Positions 14,946 through 22,718 of a stretch of 64,000 bases of DNA are shown piece by piece; the first letter of the stretch is position 1; every line of letters begins with the position of its first letter. Below the pieces are notes generated by a model. It had not been told where the DNA came from and ran no database searches. It saw only the letters and a list, made by a program, of their open reading frames with translations. The position numbers and the translations under genes are program-made. Source of the DNA: JANNNF01 sp040385825 (GTDB taxonomy: Bacteria > Pseudomonadota > Alphaproteobacteria > Rhodobacterales > Rhodobacteraceae); assembly GCA_040385825.1 (NCBI GenBank), contig JAZKGQ010000011.1, positions 1-64,000 on the forward strand, given 5' to 3'.

Positions 14946-15341
14946 ATGGCACGCGATACCAAATCGACCCGCACCAAGAAGAAGGAACGCAAGAACATCG
15001 CCGCTGGCGTCGTTCATGTGAACTCGTCCTTCAACAACACCAAGATCCTGATCTCCGACGTTCAGGGCAACGCCATTTCGTGGTCGTCCTCGGGCACCAT
15101 GGGCTTCAAGGGCTCGCGCAAGTCGACCCCCTATGCCGCCCAGATGGCTGCCGAAGATGCAGCCCGCAAGGCGCAGGAACATGGCATGAAGACCGTCGAG
15201 GTCGAAGTGCAGGGGCCGGGTTCGGGCCGCGAGTCCGCGCTGCGTGCGCTGGCTGCCGTGGGTCTGAACATCACGTCCATCCGCGACGTGACCCCGCTGG
15301 CCCACAACGGCTGCCGTCCGCCCAAGCGTCGGCGCGTCTGA
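14946..15341 (+). CDS. rpsK: 30S ribosomal protein S11
   Basis: S11 lines the mRNA exit region of the 30S platform. The 131-residue protein contains GVVHVNSSFNNTKILISDVQ and the C-terminal DVTPLAHNGCRPPKRRRV, an invariant S11 motif. It is 15 nt after rpsM. A terminator-like hairpin follows before rpoA. Confidence 0.98.
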   Translation: MARDTKSTRTKKKERKNIAAGVVHVNSSFNNTKILISDVQGNAISWSSSGTMGFKGSRKSTPYAAQMAAEDAARKAQEHGMKTVEVEVQGPGSGRESALRALAAVGLNITSIRDVTPLAHNGCRPPKRRRV

Positions 15342-15356
15342 AGTCTTTCAATCTGG

Positions 15357-15395
15357 TCGGGCCGCGCGGTGTTCGCGCGGCCCGATTTCGTCGTT
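15357..15395 (+). terminator. Terminator-like hairpin between rpsK and rpoA
   Basis: A perfect 11-bp GC-rich stem (15357-15367 with 15375-15385), loop GGTGTTC, is followed by TTTCGTCGTTT. It sits in the 118-bp rpsK-rpoA gap and probably attenuates readthrough, adjusting alpha-subunit output relative to S13/S11. Confidence 0.6.
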
Positions 15396-15459
15396 TCAAG
15401 ATCCTCGGGCGTCTTCTGCTTCTAGGACATGGGCAGTAGACTAGTATGGAGGCGAAAGC

Positions 15460-16476
15460 ATGATCCACAAGAACTGGCAAGAACTGATCAAACCGGCGCA
15501 ACTGGTTGTGAAACCGGGGCCGGACGCGCAGCGCGTGGCCACCGTGATCGCAGAACCGCTGGAGCGTGGCTTTGGCCTGACGCTTGGCAACGCGCTGCGC
15601 CGTGTGCTGATGTCGTCGCTGCAAGGGGCTGCCATCAGCTCGGTGCAGATCGACAATGTGCTGCATGAATTTTCCAGCGTGGCCGGTGTGCGCGAAGACG
15701 TGACCGACATCGTGCTGAACCTGAAAGGCGTCAGCCTGAAGATGGAAGTCGAAGGGCCGAAGCGCCTGTCGATTTCGGCCAAGGGGCCGGGCGTTGTGAC
15801 CGCTGGCGACATTTCCGAATCGAACGGCATCGAGGTTCTGAACAAGGATCACGTCATCTGCCACCTCGACGACGGCGCCGATGTGTTCATGGAACTGACC
15901 GTGAACACCGGCAAGGGTTATGTCTCGGCCGACAAGAACCGCCCCGAAGACGCGCCGATCGGCTTGATCCCGATTGATGCGATCTTCTCGCCGGTCAAGA
16001 AAGTGTCCTACGAAGTGCAGCCGACCCGTGAAGGTCAGGTGCTGGACTATGACCGCCTGACCATGAAGATCGAAACCGACGGCTCGCTGACCCCTGATGA
16101 TGCCGTGGCCTATGCCGCGCGCATTCTCCAGGACCAGTTGGGCGTGTTCGTCAACTTTGATGAACCGGAATCGGCGAAGCTGGGCGAAGTGGATGCGGGG
16201 CTTGAGTTCAACCCGCTGCTGCTCAAGAAGGTTGATGAGCTGGAACTGTCGGTCCGTTCGGCAAACTGCCTGAAGAACGACAACATCGTCTACATCGGCG
16301 ATCTGATCCAGAAAACCGAAGCGGAAATGCTGCGCACGCCGAACTTTGGCCGCAAGTCCTTGAACGAAATCAAGGAAGTGCTGTCGGGCATGGGGCTGCA
16401 CCTGGGCATGGACGTGGAAGACTGGCCGCCGGAGAATATCGAGGATCTGGCCAAGCGTTTCGAGGACCAGTTTTAG
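15460..16476 (+). CDS. rpoA: DNA-directed RNA polymerase alpha subunit
   Basis: The 338-residue alpha subunit has the N-terminal assembly domain (EPLERGFGLTLGNALRRVLM near residue 30) and the C-terminal DNA- and activator-binding domain (LNEIKEVLSGMGLHLGM, about residues 300-316). It nucleates RNA polymerase assembly. ATG at 15460 follows GGAGGCGAAAGC. A family A palindrome lies immediately after its stop, and rplQ follows. Confidence 0.98.
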   Translation: MIHKNWQELIKPAQLVVKPGPDAQRVATVIAEPLERGFGLTLGNALRRVLMSSLQGAAISSVQIDNVLHEFSSVAGVREDVTDIVLNLKGVSLKMEVEGPKRLSISAKGPGVVTAGDISESNGIEVLNKDHVICHLDDGADVFMELTVNTGKGYVSADKNRPEDAPIGLIPIDAIFSPVKKVSYEVQPTREGQVLDYDRLTMKIETDGSLTPDDAVAYAARILQDQLGVFVNFDEPESAKLGEVDAGLEFNPLLLKKVDELELSVRSANCLKNDNIVYIGDLIQKTEAEMLRTPNFGRKSLNEIKEVLSGMGLHLGMDVEDWPPENIEDLAKRFEDQF

Positions 16477-16484
16477 CAAGGTCG

Positions 16485-16510
16485 GTAAGGCGGGGTTAAC
16501 CCCGCCCTAC
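16485..16510. repeat. Short palindromic repeat, family A, copy 4
   Basis: GGCGGGGTTAACCCCGCC (16489-16506), extended by GTAA on the left and CTAC on the right, is a perfect 18-bp palindrome 12 bp after the rpoA stop. Confidence 0.8.
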
Positions 16511-16617
16511 CCAAATGCCTGCAATTGCGGGGAAACATGGGCGCAATGCCCCAAGGTGAGCGGATCCAAACGTAGGGTCTGCCGGACAAAGCAAAACATA
16601 GCGTCTAGGAGATTCCG

Positions 16618-17037
16618 ATGCGTCACTCGAATGGCTACCGCAAGCTGAACCGCACCCACGAACACCGCAAGGCGATGTTCGCCAACATGTGCGGCTCGCT
16701 GATCGAACATGAGCAGATCAAGACCACCCTGCCCAAGGCCAAGGAACTGCGCCCGATCATCGAAAAGCTGATCACCCTTGCCAAGCGCGGCGATCTGCAC
16801 GCCCGTCGTCAGGCCCATGCCCAGCTGAAGCAGGACATGCACACCGCGCGCCTGTTTGAAATCCTCGGGCCGCGCTATGCAACCCGTCAGGGTGGCTATG
16901 TGCGCGTGCTCAAGGCCGGTTTCCGCTATGGCGACATGGCCCCGATGGCGATCATCGAATTCGTCGATCGTGACCCGGCCGCCAAGGGCGCTGCCGACCA
17001 TGCCCGCACCGCGGCTTTCGAGGCTGCCGAGGATTGA
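16618..17037 (+). CDS. rplQ: 50S ribosomal protein L17
   Basis: L17 sits near the tunnel exit opening of the 50S. The 139-residue protein begins MRHSNGYRKLNRTHEHRKAM and contains GGYVRVLKAGFRYGDMAPMA, typical of L17. It is the last gene of the block and is followed by a strong terminator. Confidence 0.98.
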   Translation: MRHSNGYRKLNRTHEHRKAMFANMCGSLIEHEQIKTTLPKAKELRPIIEKLITLAKRGDLHARRQAHAQLKQDMHTARLFEILGPRYATRQGGYVRVLKAGFRYGDMAPMAIIEFVDRDPAAKGAADHARTAAFEAAED

Positions 17038-17057
17038 TCTGATCCATTTCGATCCGT

Positions 17058-17085
17058 AAGGCCCGCTGAAAGGCGGGCCTTTTGC
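17058..17085 (+). terminator. Intrinsic terminator ending the ribosomal protein block
   Basis: The 7-bp stem GGCCCGC/GCGGGCC (17060-17066 with 17073-17079), flanked by AA and TT and followed by TTTTGCGTTT, is a textbook rho-independent terminator after rplQ. Confidence 0.85.
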
Positions 17086-17192
17086 GTTTGTGGCGAAAAT
17101 ACGGATAGTTCCGGACAACTTCGCGCTTAAGTACTGGAATGTTAAGACCCGTCAATCTAAAGTAGAAGAAAGGCGTGCGCAGTTGGTGGTAA

Positions 17193-17804
17193 ATGTCTGA
17201 GAGAAGGTCCGTCCTTTTGCTTCTGGAAAAACTCGATCAGCTTGCCCCCATGGGCTACACGGTCGGGCTTCATATCCGATTCGCGTCGCCGCTTGTCTAT
17301 AAAAGCTCGTATCCCAGTGAATGGGTCGATCACTACAACAGCCATTCCTATTACCTGCGCGATCCGCTGGTGTTCTGGGGTGTTGGCGTCGAAGGAACCA
17401 CCCGGTGGAGCGGGATCCCCCTGCCTGACCCGTTCTCGGTGATGAAGAAAGCCGCGTCCTATGGGTTGTCGTTTGGGGCGGTGTCGTCCTACGGCCCCAT
17501 CACCTCCCGTTCGATTGTCGGCATTGCCCGGTCGGACCGCGAATTCCTGGATGAGGAGCTGGACCTTCTTAGGGAGCTGACCGTCCAATTGCACATCGAG
17601 GCAAAGCCGCCCTCCGAGCTGACAAAGGCCCAGGTCGAAGCGTTGCAATGCGTCGCGAATGGGGATCGGCACACGGCGGCAGCGGCCAAGTTGGGCATCT
17701 CGGAAAGTGCGTTCAAGGCGCGGTTGCAATCTGCCCGCCTCCGGCTGGAGGCCAGAACCACATCCGAAGCCATCCGCAAGGCGCGCGAATTCCGGCTGCT
17801 ATAG
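17193..17804 (+). CDS. LuxR-family quorum-sensing regulator 1
   Basis: This 203-residue protein has an N-terminal acyl-homoserine-lactone-binding domain (about 1-135) and a C-terminal LuxR-type helix-turn-helix (about 142-200). The ligand-pocket residues conserved in LuxR/TraR are present: Trp44, Tyr48, Asp57-Pro58, Trp72 and Gly101. In the HTH, the usual Leu and Gly are kept (Leu151, Gly157), but the nearly invariant Glu four residues before the Leu (TraR Glu178) is Gln147 in LTKAQVEAL. The domain is slightly short at its N-terminus compared with classical LuxR. luxI-type gene 1 follows 51 nt downstream, so the two form a regulator-synthase pair. A weak inverted repeat (CTTAA...TTAAG, 17126-17146) lies upstream, not convincing as a lux box. 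Confidence 0.9.
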   Translation: MSERRSVLLLLEKLDQLAPMGYTVGLHIRFASPLVYKSSYPSEWVDHYNSHSYYLRDPLVFWGVGVEGTTRWSGIPLPDPFSVMKKAASYGLSFGAVSSYGPITSRSIVGIARSDREFLDEELDLLRELTVQLHIEAKPPSELTKAQVEALQCVANGDRHTAAAAKLGISESAFKARLQSARLRLEARTTSEAIRKAREFRLL

Positions 17805-17855
17805 CCCGCGTGCCGTCCCTTCAAAGGTTTTTTCACCCGCGAAGGAGCGACGACC

Positions 17856-18443
17856 ATGGAAGTTACCACCCTGTCCTACCACAACCTGCACAATCACGGC
17901 CAACTGTTTGCCAACATGTTCCGGGCGCGGCACCGGACCTTCATCCTGCACAACAAGTGGGATCTGCCCGAGGCCGATGGCATGGAGTTCGACCAGTACG
18001 ACACCCCCGCCAGCCGCTGGGTTGCCGTGCATGAACGCGGTGAGGTGCTGGCCGGGGTGCGCCTGACGCCGACGGTGCATCGCTGCGGCATCTACAGCTA
18101 CATGATCCGCGATGCACAGCGCGGCCTGCTGGAAACCATCCCGACCGACCTGCTGAATTTCCCGGCCCCGGTTGACCCCAATATCTGGGAATCCAGCCGG
18201 GTCTTCGTGTCCGACGATGTGCCCGCCAGTGACCGGCTGCGGGTGCAGATGCAACTGATCCACGAGATGGTGGTGTCGGCGCGCGCCCTTGGGGCCACGC
18301 AGGTTCTGGGCATCATCCCCGAACATGCGCCGCGTCTGGCGCGTCGGGTGGGGCTGGACTGTGTGCCCGCAGGCCCGGTGCTGAACACCGGCGGGATGAA
18401 ATCGGTCTGCGTCACCATCAGCATGCAGACCAAACTGCACTGA
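17856..18443 (+). CDS. Acyl-homoserine-lactone synthase 1 (LuxI family)
   Basis: It should make an N-acyl-homoserine lactone signal from S-adenosylmethionine and an acyl carrier; the acyl chain cannot be read from sequence. The 195-residue protein keeps the LuxI core: Arg25, Phe29, Trp35, Asp46 and Asp49 (in MEFDQYDTP), Arg69, and Glu112 with Arg115 in IWESSRVF. GGAGCGACGACC precedes the ATG. It follows luxR-type gene 1 and is separated from luxR-type gene 2 by about 100 bp containing a hairpin. It is a paralogue of synthase 2, sharing long identical stretches such as YSYMIRDAQRGLL. Confidence 0.95.
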   Translation: MEVTTLSYHNLHNHGQLFANMFRARHRTFILHNKWDLPEADGMEFDQYDTPASRWVAVHERGEVLAGVRLTPTVHRCGIYSYMIRDAQRGLLETIPTDLLNFPAPVDPNIWESSRVFVSDDVPASDRLRVQMQLIHEMVVSARALGATQVLGIIPEHAPRLARRVGLDCVPAGPVLNTGGMKSVCVTISMQTKLH

Positions 18444-18467
18444 TGCGCCCCGAAAACCGGGCCGGTC

Positions 18468-18502
18468 AGCCCCCTTTGTCTGTGCAAGCAGCAAGGGGGG
18501 CT
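18468..18502 (+). terminator. Hairpin between the two luxRI pairs
   Basis: AGCCCCCTT (18468-18476) can pair with AAGGGGGGCT (18493-18502) with one bulge and a 16-base loop. There is no T-run. It is a possible weak terminator or attenuator separating pair 1 from pair 2. Confidence 0.4.
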
Positions 18503-18544
18503 ATCCCATTAACCCTGTTACATCTTCGCAAAGGGACTCGCGCT

Positions 18545-19216
18545 ATGGTGCATCACAGCTACGCGGATTACTCTTTAGAGAGAATCGCCCCTGTTGAAAA
18601 AGACATGTCAGTAAAAGTCGGAATAGATCTGGAATTGCACAATCTGGGGCTGATGTCCCCGTCTGGCTATTTCATCGGATTGCACATCCGGTTCACCTCG
18701 CCGCTGATCACGTTTCAGACCTATGATCAGGCCTGGCTGGACCATTACACCGAAAACGGCTTTGTGCTGCGCGATCCGATGACGGCCTGGGGGTTTTCGC
18801 AAACCGGGGCCATCCGGTGGAGCGATCCATCGCTGCTCGACCCGTTCGGCCTGTTCAGGGAGGCGGCGAAATACGGTCTTCATTTCGGGGTGACGGCGGC
18901 CTGGGGGCCGATCAAGTCACGCACCATTGCCAGTTTCGCCCGGTCTGACCGGGACTTTCGGGATGATGAAATTGCGATCATCACGGCGGCGGTCCGGCGC
19001 CTGCATGACATGACCGAACCACCCGAAGAACTGACCAAAGCCCAGGTCGAGGCTTTGCGATGCATTGCAGGGGGCGACCGTTTTGCTGCGGCGGCCGAAA
19101 AGCTGGGAATATCGGAAAGCGCGTTGAAGGCGCGGATCACTTCGGTCCGCATCCGCCTGATGGCGCGCACCACGGCCGAGGCGATCCAGCGCGCCAAGGA
19201 CTATCGCCTGATCTGA
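18545..19216 (+). CDS. LuxR-family quorum-sensing regulator 2
   Basis: ATG at 18545 (AAGGGACT upstream) gives 223 residues; ATG at 18605 is an alternative. Pocket residues Trp64, Tyr68, Asp77-Pro78, Trp92 and Gly121 are present, so it should bind an acyl-homoserine lactone. The HTH again reads LTKAQVEAL, with Gln167 where LuxR/TraR proteins normally have Glu; Leu171 and Gly177 are kept. It resembles regulator 1 throughout (shared GLHIRF, DHY, RDP, YGL, SRTI/SRSI and AEAI/SEAI blocks), with a longer N-terminus. This points to tandem duplication of the whole pair followed by divergence. Synthase 2 starts 52 nt downstream. Confidence 0.9.
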   Translation: MVHHSYADYSLERIAPVEKDMSVKVGIDLELHNLGLMSPSGYFIGLHIRFTSPLITFQTYDQAWLDHYTENGFVLRDPMTAWGFSQTGAIRWSDPSLLDPFGLFREAAKYGLHFGVTAAWGPIKSRTIASFARSDRDFRDDEIAIITAAVRRLHDMTEPPEELTKAQVEALRCIAGGDRFAAAAEKLGISESALKARITSVRIRLMARTTAEAIQRAKDYRLI

Positions 19217-19268
19217 CGACGACCCCTGCAAGGTTACGACCACCACCGAAACCCTGCAGGAGAACCCT

Positions 19269-19859
19269 ATGCAGACCACAACGCTGTCTTTTGCCAACAT
19301 CCACAACCATGGCGAGCTGTTCGCCAACATGCTGCGCGCCAGGCGCGAGTTGTTCATCGTCCACAACAAGTGGAACCTGCCCGAAGCCATGGGGATGGAG
19401 TATGACCAGTACGACACCCCGGCCTCGCGGTGGGTCGTGGTGCATGACGAGGCGGGCAATGTGCTGGCGGGCAACCGCCTGACGCCCACCACCACCGCCT
19501 GCGGCATCTACAGCTACATGATCCGCGATGCGCAGCGCGGGTTGCTGGACACCATCCCCGCGCATCTGCTGTACGATCAGGCCCCGGTCGCCGACCACAT
19601 CTGGGAAAGCAGCCGCCTGTTTGTCAGCCATGATGTGCCGTCCTCGATCCGGCGCCGGGTACATGCGCAACTGATTGCGCAACTGGGGGATTCGGTCCGC
19701 AGTCTGGGGGCGACCCATTGCCTGACCCTGCTGGCCGCCACCTGGCCCCGCTGGGCCGACCGGGTCGGCGTCAGGATGAAGGCCATGGGGCCGGTGATGG
19801 CGATTGATGGCATCGACAATCAGGTGGTGCTGATGGATTTCTCGGCCACCCTGCACTGA
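19269..19859 (+). CDS. Acyl-homoserine-lactone synthase 2 (LuxI family)
   Basis: This 196-residue LuxI homologue has Arg25, Phe29, Trp35, Asp46 and Asp49 (MEYDQYDTP), Arg70, and Glu113 with Arg116 in IWESSRLF, so the catalytic set looks intact. It differs from synthase 1 mainly in the C-terminal half (LTLLAATWPRWADRVG versus LGIIPEHAPRLARRVG), the part that shapes acyl-chain choice in LuxI enzymes. The two may therefore make different signals, which is an inference. CTGCAGGAGAACCCT provides the Shine-Dalgarno. The gene after it, rarA, is unrelated. Confidence 0.95.
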   Translation: MQTTTLSFANIHNHGELFANMLRARRELFIVHNKWNLPEAMGMEYDQYDTPASRWVVVHDEAGNVLAGNRLTPTTTACGIYSYMIRDAQRGLLDTIPAHLLYDQAPVADHIWESSRLFVSHDVPSSIRRRVHAQLIAQLGDSVRSLGATHCLTLLAATWPRWADRVGVRMKAMGPVMAIDGIDNQVVLMDFSATLH

Positions 19860-19943
19860 CCTTTGCGCGTGGCGGTGGCCGCTCTGGCCATCGCCGTGCC
19901 AACGCCTGTGGCATCGGCAGGGCCACCCGGCTATCATCCCGGC

Positions 19944-21254
19944 ATGGCCGATCTGTTCGACACCCCCGACGCTGCCCCCCCCCAAGGCCAACGGCCCTTG
20001 GCCGACCGTCTGCGCCCGCGCGTGCTGTCGGATGTGATCGGGCAGGGGGCGGTGCTGTCGCCCGACGGGCCCTTGGGCGCGATGCTGGGGGCGGGCAGTC
20101 TGTCGTCGATCATTCTGTGGGGGCCGCCCGGCGTGGGCAAGACCACCATCGCGCGGCTGCTGGCGGCGCAGACCGATCTGGCCTTCGTGCAGATATCGGC
20201 GATCTTTACCGGGGTGCCGGACCTGAAGAAAGTGTTCGAATCCGCCCGCATCCGCCGCCAGAACGGGCAGGGCACTTTGCTGTTCGTCGATGAAATCCAC
20301 CGCTTCAACAAGGCGCAGCAGGATGGATTCCTGCCGTTCATGGAGGATGGCACCATCCTGCTGGTCGGGGCCACCACTGAAAACCCGTCGTTCGAGCTGA
20401 ACGCAGCACTTTTGTCGCGCGCGCAGGTGATCGTGCTGCAACGGCTGGATCTGACCGACCTTGAACATCTGGCGCAGCGGGCCGAACGCGAATTGGGCCG
20501 CGCCTTGCCCCTGACCGGCGATGCACGCGAGGCTTTGCTGGAGATGGCCGATGGCGACGGGCGCGCGCTGCTGAACCTGATCGAGCAGGTTTCTGCATGG
20601 CGCCTCGCCTCCCCCCTGACGCGCGATCAGCTTGGCCAGCGCCTGATGCGCCGCGCCGCCAAATATGACAAATCGGGCGAGGAGCATTACAACCTCATCT
20701 CGGCCCTGCACAAATCGGTTCGCGGGTCCGATCCCGACGCTGCCCTGTACTGGTTTGCGCGCATGCTGGAAGGCGGTGAAGACCCGCGCTTCCTTGCCCG
20801 CCGCCTGACCCGGATGGCGGTCGAGGACATCGGGTTGGCCGATCCGCAGGCGCATGATGTCTGCCTGAACTGCTGGCAAACCTATGAACGGCTGGGATCG
20901 CCCGAGGGCGAACTGGCTTTGGCCAATGCAGTTGTCTATCTGGCCCTGGCCCCCAAATCGAACGCCGTCTATGTGGCCTACAAGGCCGCCCGCCTGGCCG
21001 CGCGTGAAACCGGCAGCCAGCCGCCGCCGCTGCACATACGCAATGCGCCGACGAAGCTGATGAAGGACATCGGCTATGGCACCGGCTATGCCTATGACCA
21101 TGATCAGGAGGATGCGTTTTCGGGGCAGGATTACTTCCCCGACGGCATGAAGCGCCCGGTCTATTACCTGCCCCCAGAACGTGGATTCGAGCGCGAGTTG
21201 AAGAAGCGGATCGAGTATTTCGCCAAGCTGCGGGCGCGCAAGACCCCCGGCTGA
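19944..21254 (+). CDS. rarA: Replication-associated recombination protein A (RarA/MgsA)
   Basis: A clamp-loader-like AAA+ ATPase acting at stalled replication forks. I chose ATG at 19944 (436 residues, MADLFDTPDAAPPQGQRPLA). It has Walker A GPPGVGKTT (residues 60-68), Walker B LLFVDEIHRFNK and sensor-1 LVGATTENPSFE. The C-terminal domain has YWFARMLEGGEDPRFLARRL and MEDIG-type motifs typical of RarA. The frame continues upstream to a TTG at 19863, but that stretch has no family similarity. crcB follows after 67 bp. Confidence 0.96.
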   Translation: MADLFDTPDAAPPQGQRPLADRLRPRVLSDVIGQGAVLSPDGPLGAMLGAGSLSSIILWGPPGVGKTTIARLLAAQTDLAFVQISAIFTGVPDLKKVFESARIRRQNGQGTLLFVDEIHRFNKAQQDGFLPFMEDGTILLVGATTENPSFELNAALLSRAQVIVLQRLDLTDLEHLAQRAERELGRALPLTGDAREALLEMADGDGRALLNLIEQVSAWRLASPLTRDQLGQRLMRRAAKYDKSGEEHYNLISALHKSVRGSDPDAALYWFARMLEGGEDPRFLARRLTRMAVEDIGLADPQAHDVCLNCWQTYERLGSPEGELALANAVVYLALAPKSNAVYVAYKAARLAARETGSQPPPLHIRNAPTKLMKDIGYGTGYAYDHDQEDAFSGQDYFPDGMKRPVYYLPPERGFERELKKRIEYFAKLRARKTPG

Positions 21255-21321
21255 CGGCTGCACAGCCAGTCTTTTTCCTGCAAAGGTTGACAAAACGACC
21301 CTTGGGGCACAAAGACAGCGC

Positions 21322-21675
21322 ATGGTCTGGACCCTTTCCCAAATAGCCCTCGGCGGTGCCGCAGGTTCTGTGCTGCGTTACCTGACCATCACGTCGGTTG
21401 GCGCCCCCTGGGGCACCGCGCTGGTCAATGTTGCGGGCAGTTTCGTGATGGGCCTGCTGTTCGTGGCGCTGTCCGGCCGCCCCTATTTGTCGCCGCTGCT
21501 TCTGGCCGGTGTGCTGGGCGGCTTTACCACCTTTTCGGCGTTTTCGCTGGATGCGCTGAAGCTGTGGCAGGGGGGGCAGATCGTGTCGGCCTTTGCCTAT
21601 GTCGCAGGGTCCGTGATCCTGTCCCTTGCCGCCGTTGCCCTGGGCGCGGCCCTTGCCAAAGGAGCCCTCGGATGA
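21322..21675 (+). CDS. crcB: Fluoride exporter CrcB/Fluc
   Basis: A small four-helix membrane channel that exports fluoride as a dual-topology dimer. The 117-residue protein has GGAAGSVLRYL (residues 11-21), the VNVAGSF Asn motif and GVLGGFTTFSAFSLDALKL, in which the Phe/Thr/Ser residues line the fluoride path. I looked for a crcB fluoride riboswitch in the short upstream gap and saw none. The stop overlaps the next gene by 4 nt (ATGA). Confidence 0.95.
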   Translation: MVWTLSQIALGGAAGSVLRYLTITSVGAPWGTALVNVAGSFVMGLLFVALSGRPYLSPLLLAGVLGGFTTFSAFSLDALKLWQGGQIVSAFAYVAGSVILSLAAVALGAALAKGALG

Positions 21676-22718
21676 GCGGCGTCACCACACTTACCGTCAC
21701 CGAAGACGAGGGCGAACAGCGGCTGGACAAATTCGTCAAGCGCCGTTTTCCGCAACTGACCCAGGGCCATGTCGAAAAGATGTGCCGCACCGGGCAGATC
21801 CGCGTCGATTCCGGCCGCGTCAAGGCCAGTGACCGGGTGACGCCCGGCCAATCGGTGCGCATCCCGCCGCTGCCCGATACCGAGGCCCCGGCCCGGCCCC
21901 GTGCCGGTGGAATATCCGCCGCCGATGTAAAGATGATCCAGAACGCGGTGATCTATAAGGACGACCATCTGATCATCATTAACAAACCTCCGGGACTGCC
22001 CTCGCAGGGGGGGTCGGGGCAAGGCGACCGCCATGTCGATGGCCTGGCCGAGGCGCTGACCTTCGGCTACAAGGACAAGCCCAAGCTGGTGCACCGGCTG
22101 GACAAGGACACGTCTGGCCTGCTGATGCTGGCCCGCACCGACCGCGTGGCCCGCGCGCTGTCCGAGGCGCTGCGCCACCACCTGACCCGCAAGATCTATT
22201 GGGCCCTGGTCGCAGGCGTGCCGCATCCGCGCAAAGGGTCGATCAAATACGGGCTGATGAAAGCGCCGGGTCACGGGCGGGTGCCAGAGGCCGAAAAGAT
22301 GCAATGCATCCACCCCGCCAAGATGGCCGACCACCCCGAGGCCAAGCGCGCGCAGACCGACTACTTCACCCTGTGGTTTCTGGGCACCCGCCTGTCGTGG
22401 ATGGCGCTGGAGCCGGTGACGGGCCGCACGCACCAGTTGCGCGCTCATATGGCCGAAATCGGCCATCCCATTCTGGGCGATAGCAAATATGGCGCGACAG
22501 GGGCCGAGAATGAAGGCGATGGCTGGGGGGCCTCGGTGGGGGGCGACATCAGCCGCAAGCTGCATCTGCACGCGCGATCGCTGACCATCGAACATCCCAT
22601 CACCAAGGCGCAGATGACCTTCACCGCCCCCTTGCCGGATCATATGGCGCGGACGTGGAAAAGTTTCGACTGGAACGAAAAGGACGTGCCCGCCGACCCG
22701 TTTCGGGGTGGTGAATGA
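21672..22718 (+). CDS. RluC/RluD-family 23S rRNA pseudouridine synthase
   Basis: It converts specific uridines in rRNA to pseudouridine. ATG at 21672 gives 348 residues. The N-terminal S4-type RNA-binding domain (about 1-70, EQRLDKFVKRRFPQLTQGHV) is followed by the catalytic domain, with NKPPGLPSQGG, the catalytic Asp in HRLDKDTSGLL and GRTHQLRAHM. It is closest in layout to RluC, but specificity cannot be assigned from sequence alone. It overlaps crcB and the next gene by ATGA at both ends, making a translationally coupled trio. Confidence 0.93.
   Translation: MSGVTTLTVTEDEGEQRLDKFVKRRFPQLTQGHVEKMCRTGQIRVDSGRVKASDRVTPGQSVRIPPLPDTEAPARPRAGGISAADVKMIQNAVIYKDDHLIIINKPPGLPSQGGSGQGDRHVDGLAEALTFGYKDKPKLVHRLDKDTSGLLMLARTDRVARALSEALRHHLTRKIYWALVAGVPHPRKGSIKYGLMKAPGHGRVPEAEKMQCIHPAKMADHPEAKRAQTDYFTLWFLGTRLSWMALEPVTGRTHQLRAHMAEIGHPILGDSKYGATGAENEGDGWGASVGGDISRKLHLHARSLTIEHPITKAQMTFTAPLPDHMARTWKSFDWNEKDVPADPFRGGE

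Noticed and set aside
17126..17146. CTTAA...TTAAG upstream of luxR gene 1 as a lux box
   Set aside because: Only 5 bp per arm, wrong spacing for the usual 18-20 bp lux box, and not repeated upstream of either luxI gene.
19863..19943. A signal-peptide-like extension of rarA (LRVAVAALAIAVPTPVASAG)
   Set aside because: It is read from a TTG in the intergenic gap; RarA is cytoplasmic and its conserved N-terminus begins at ATG 19944.
21255..21321. A fluoride riboswitch upstream of crcB
   Set aside because: The 67-bp gap does not show the conserved crcB-motif pattern and is short for aptamer plus expression platform.
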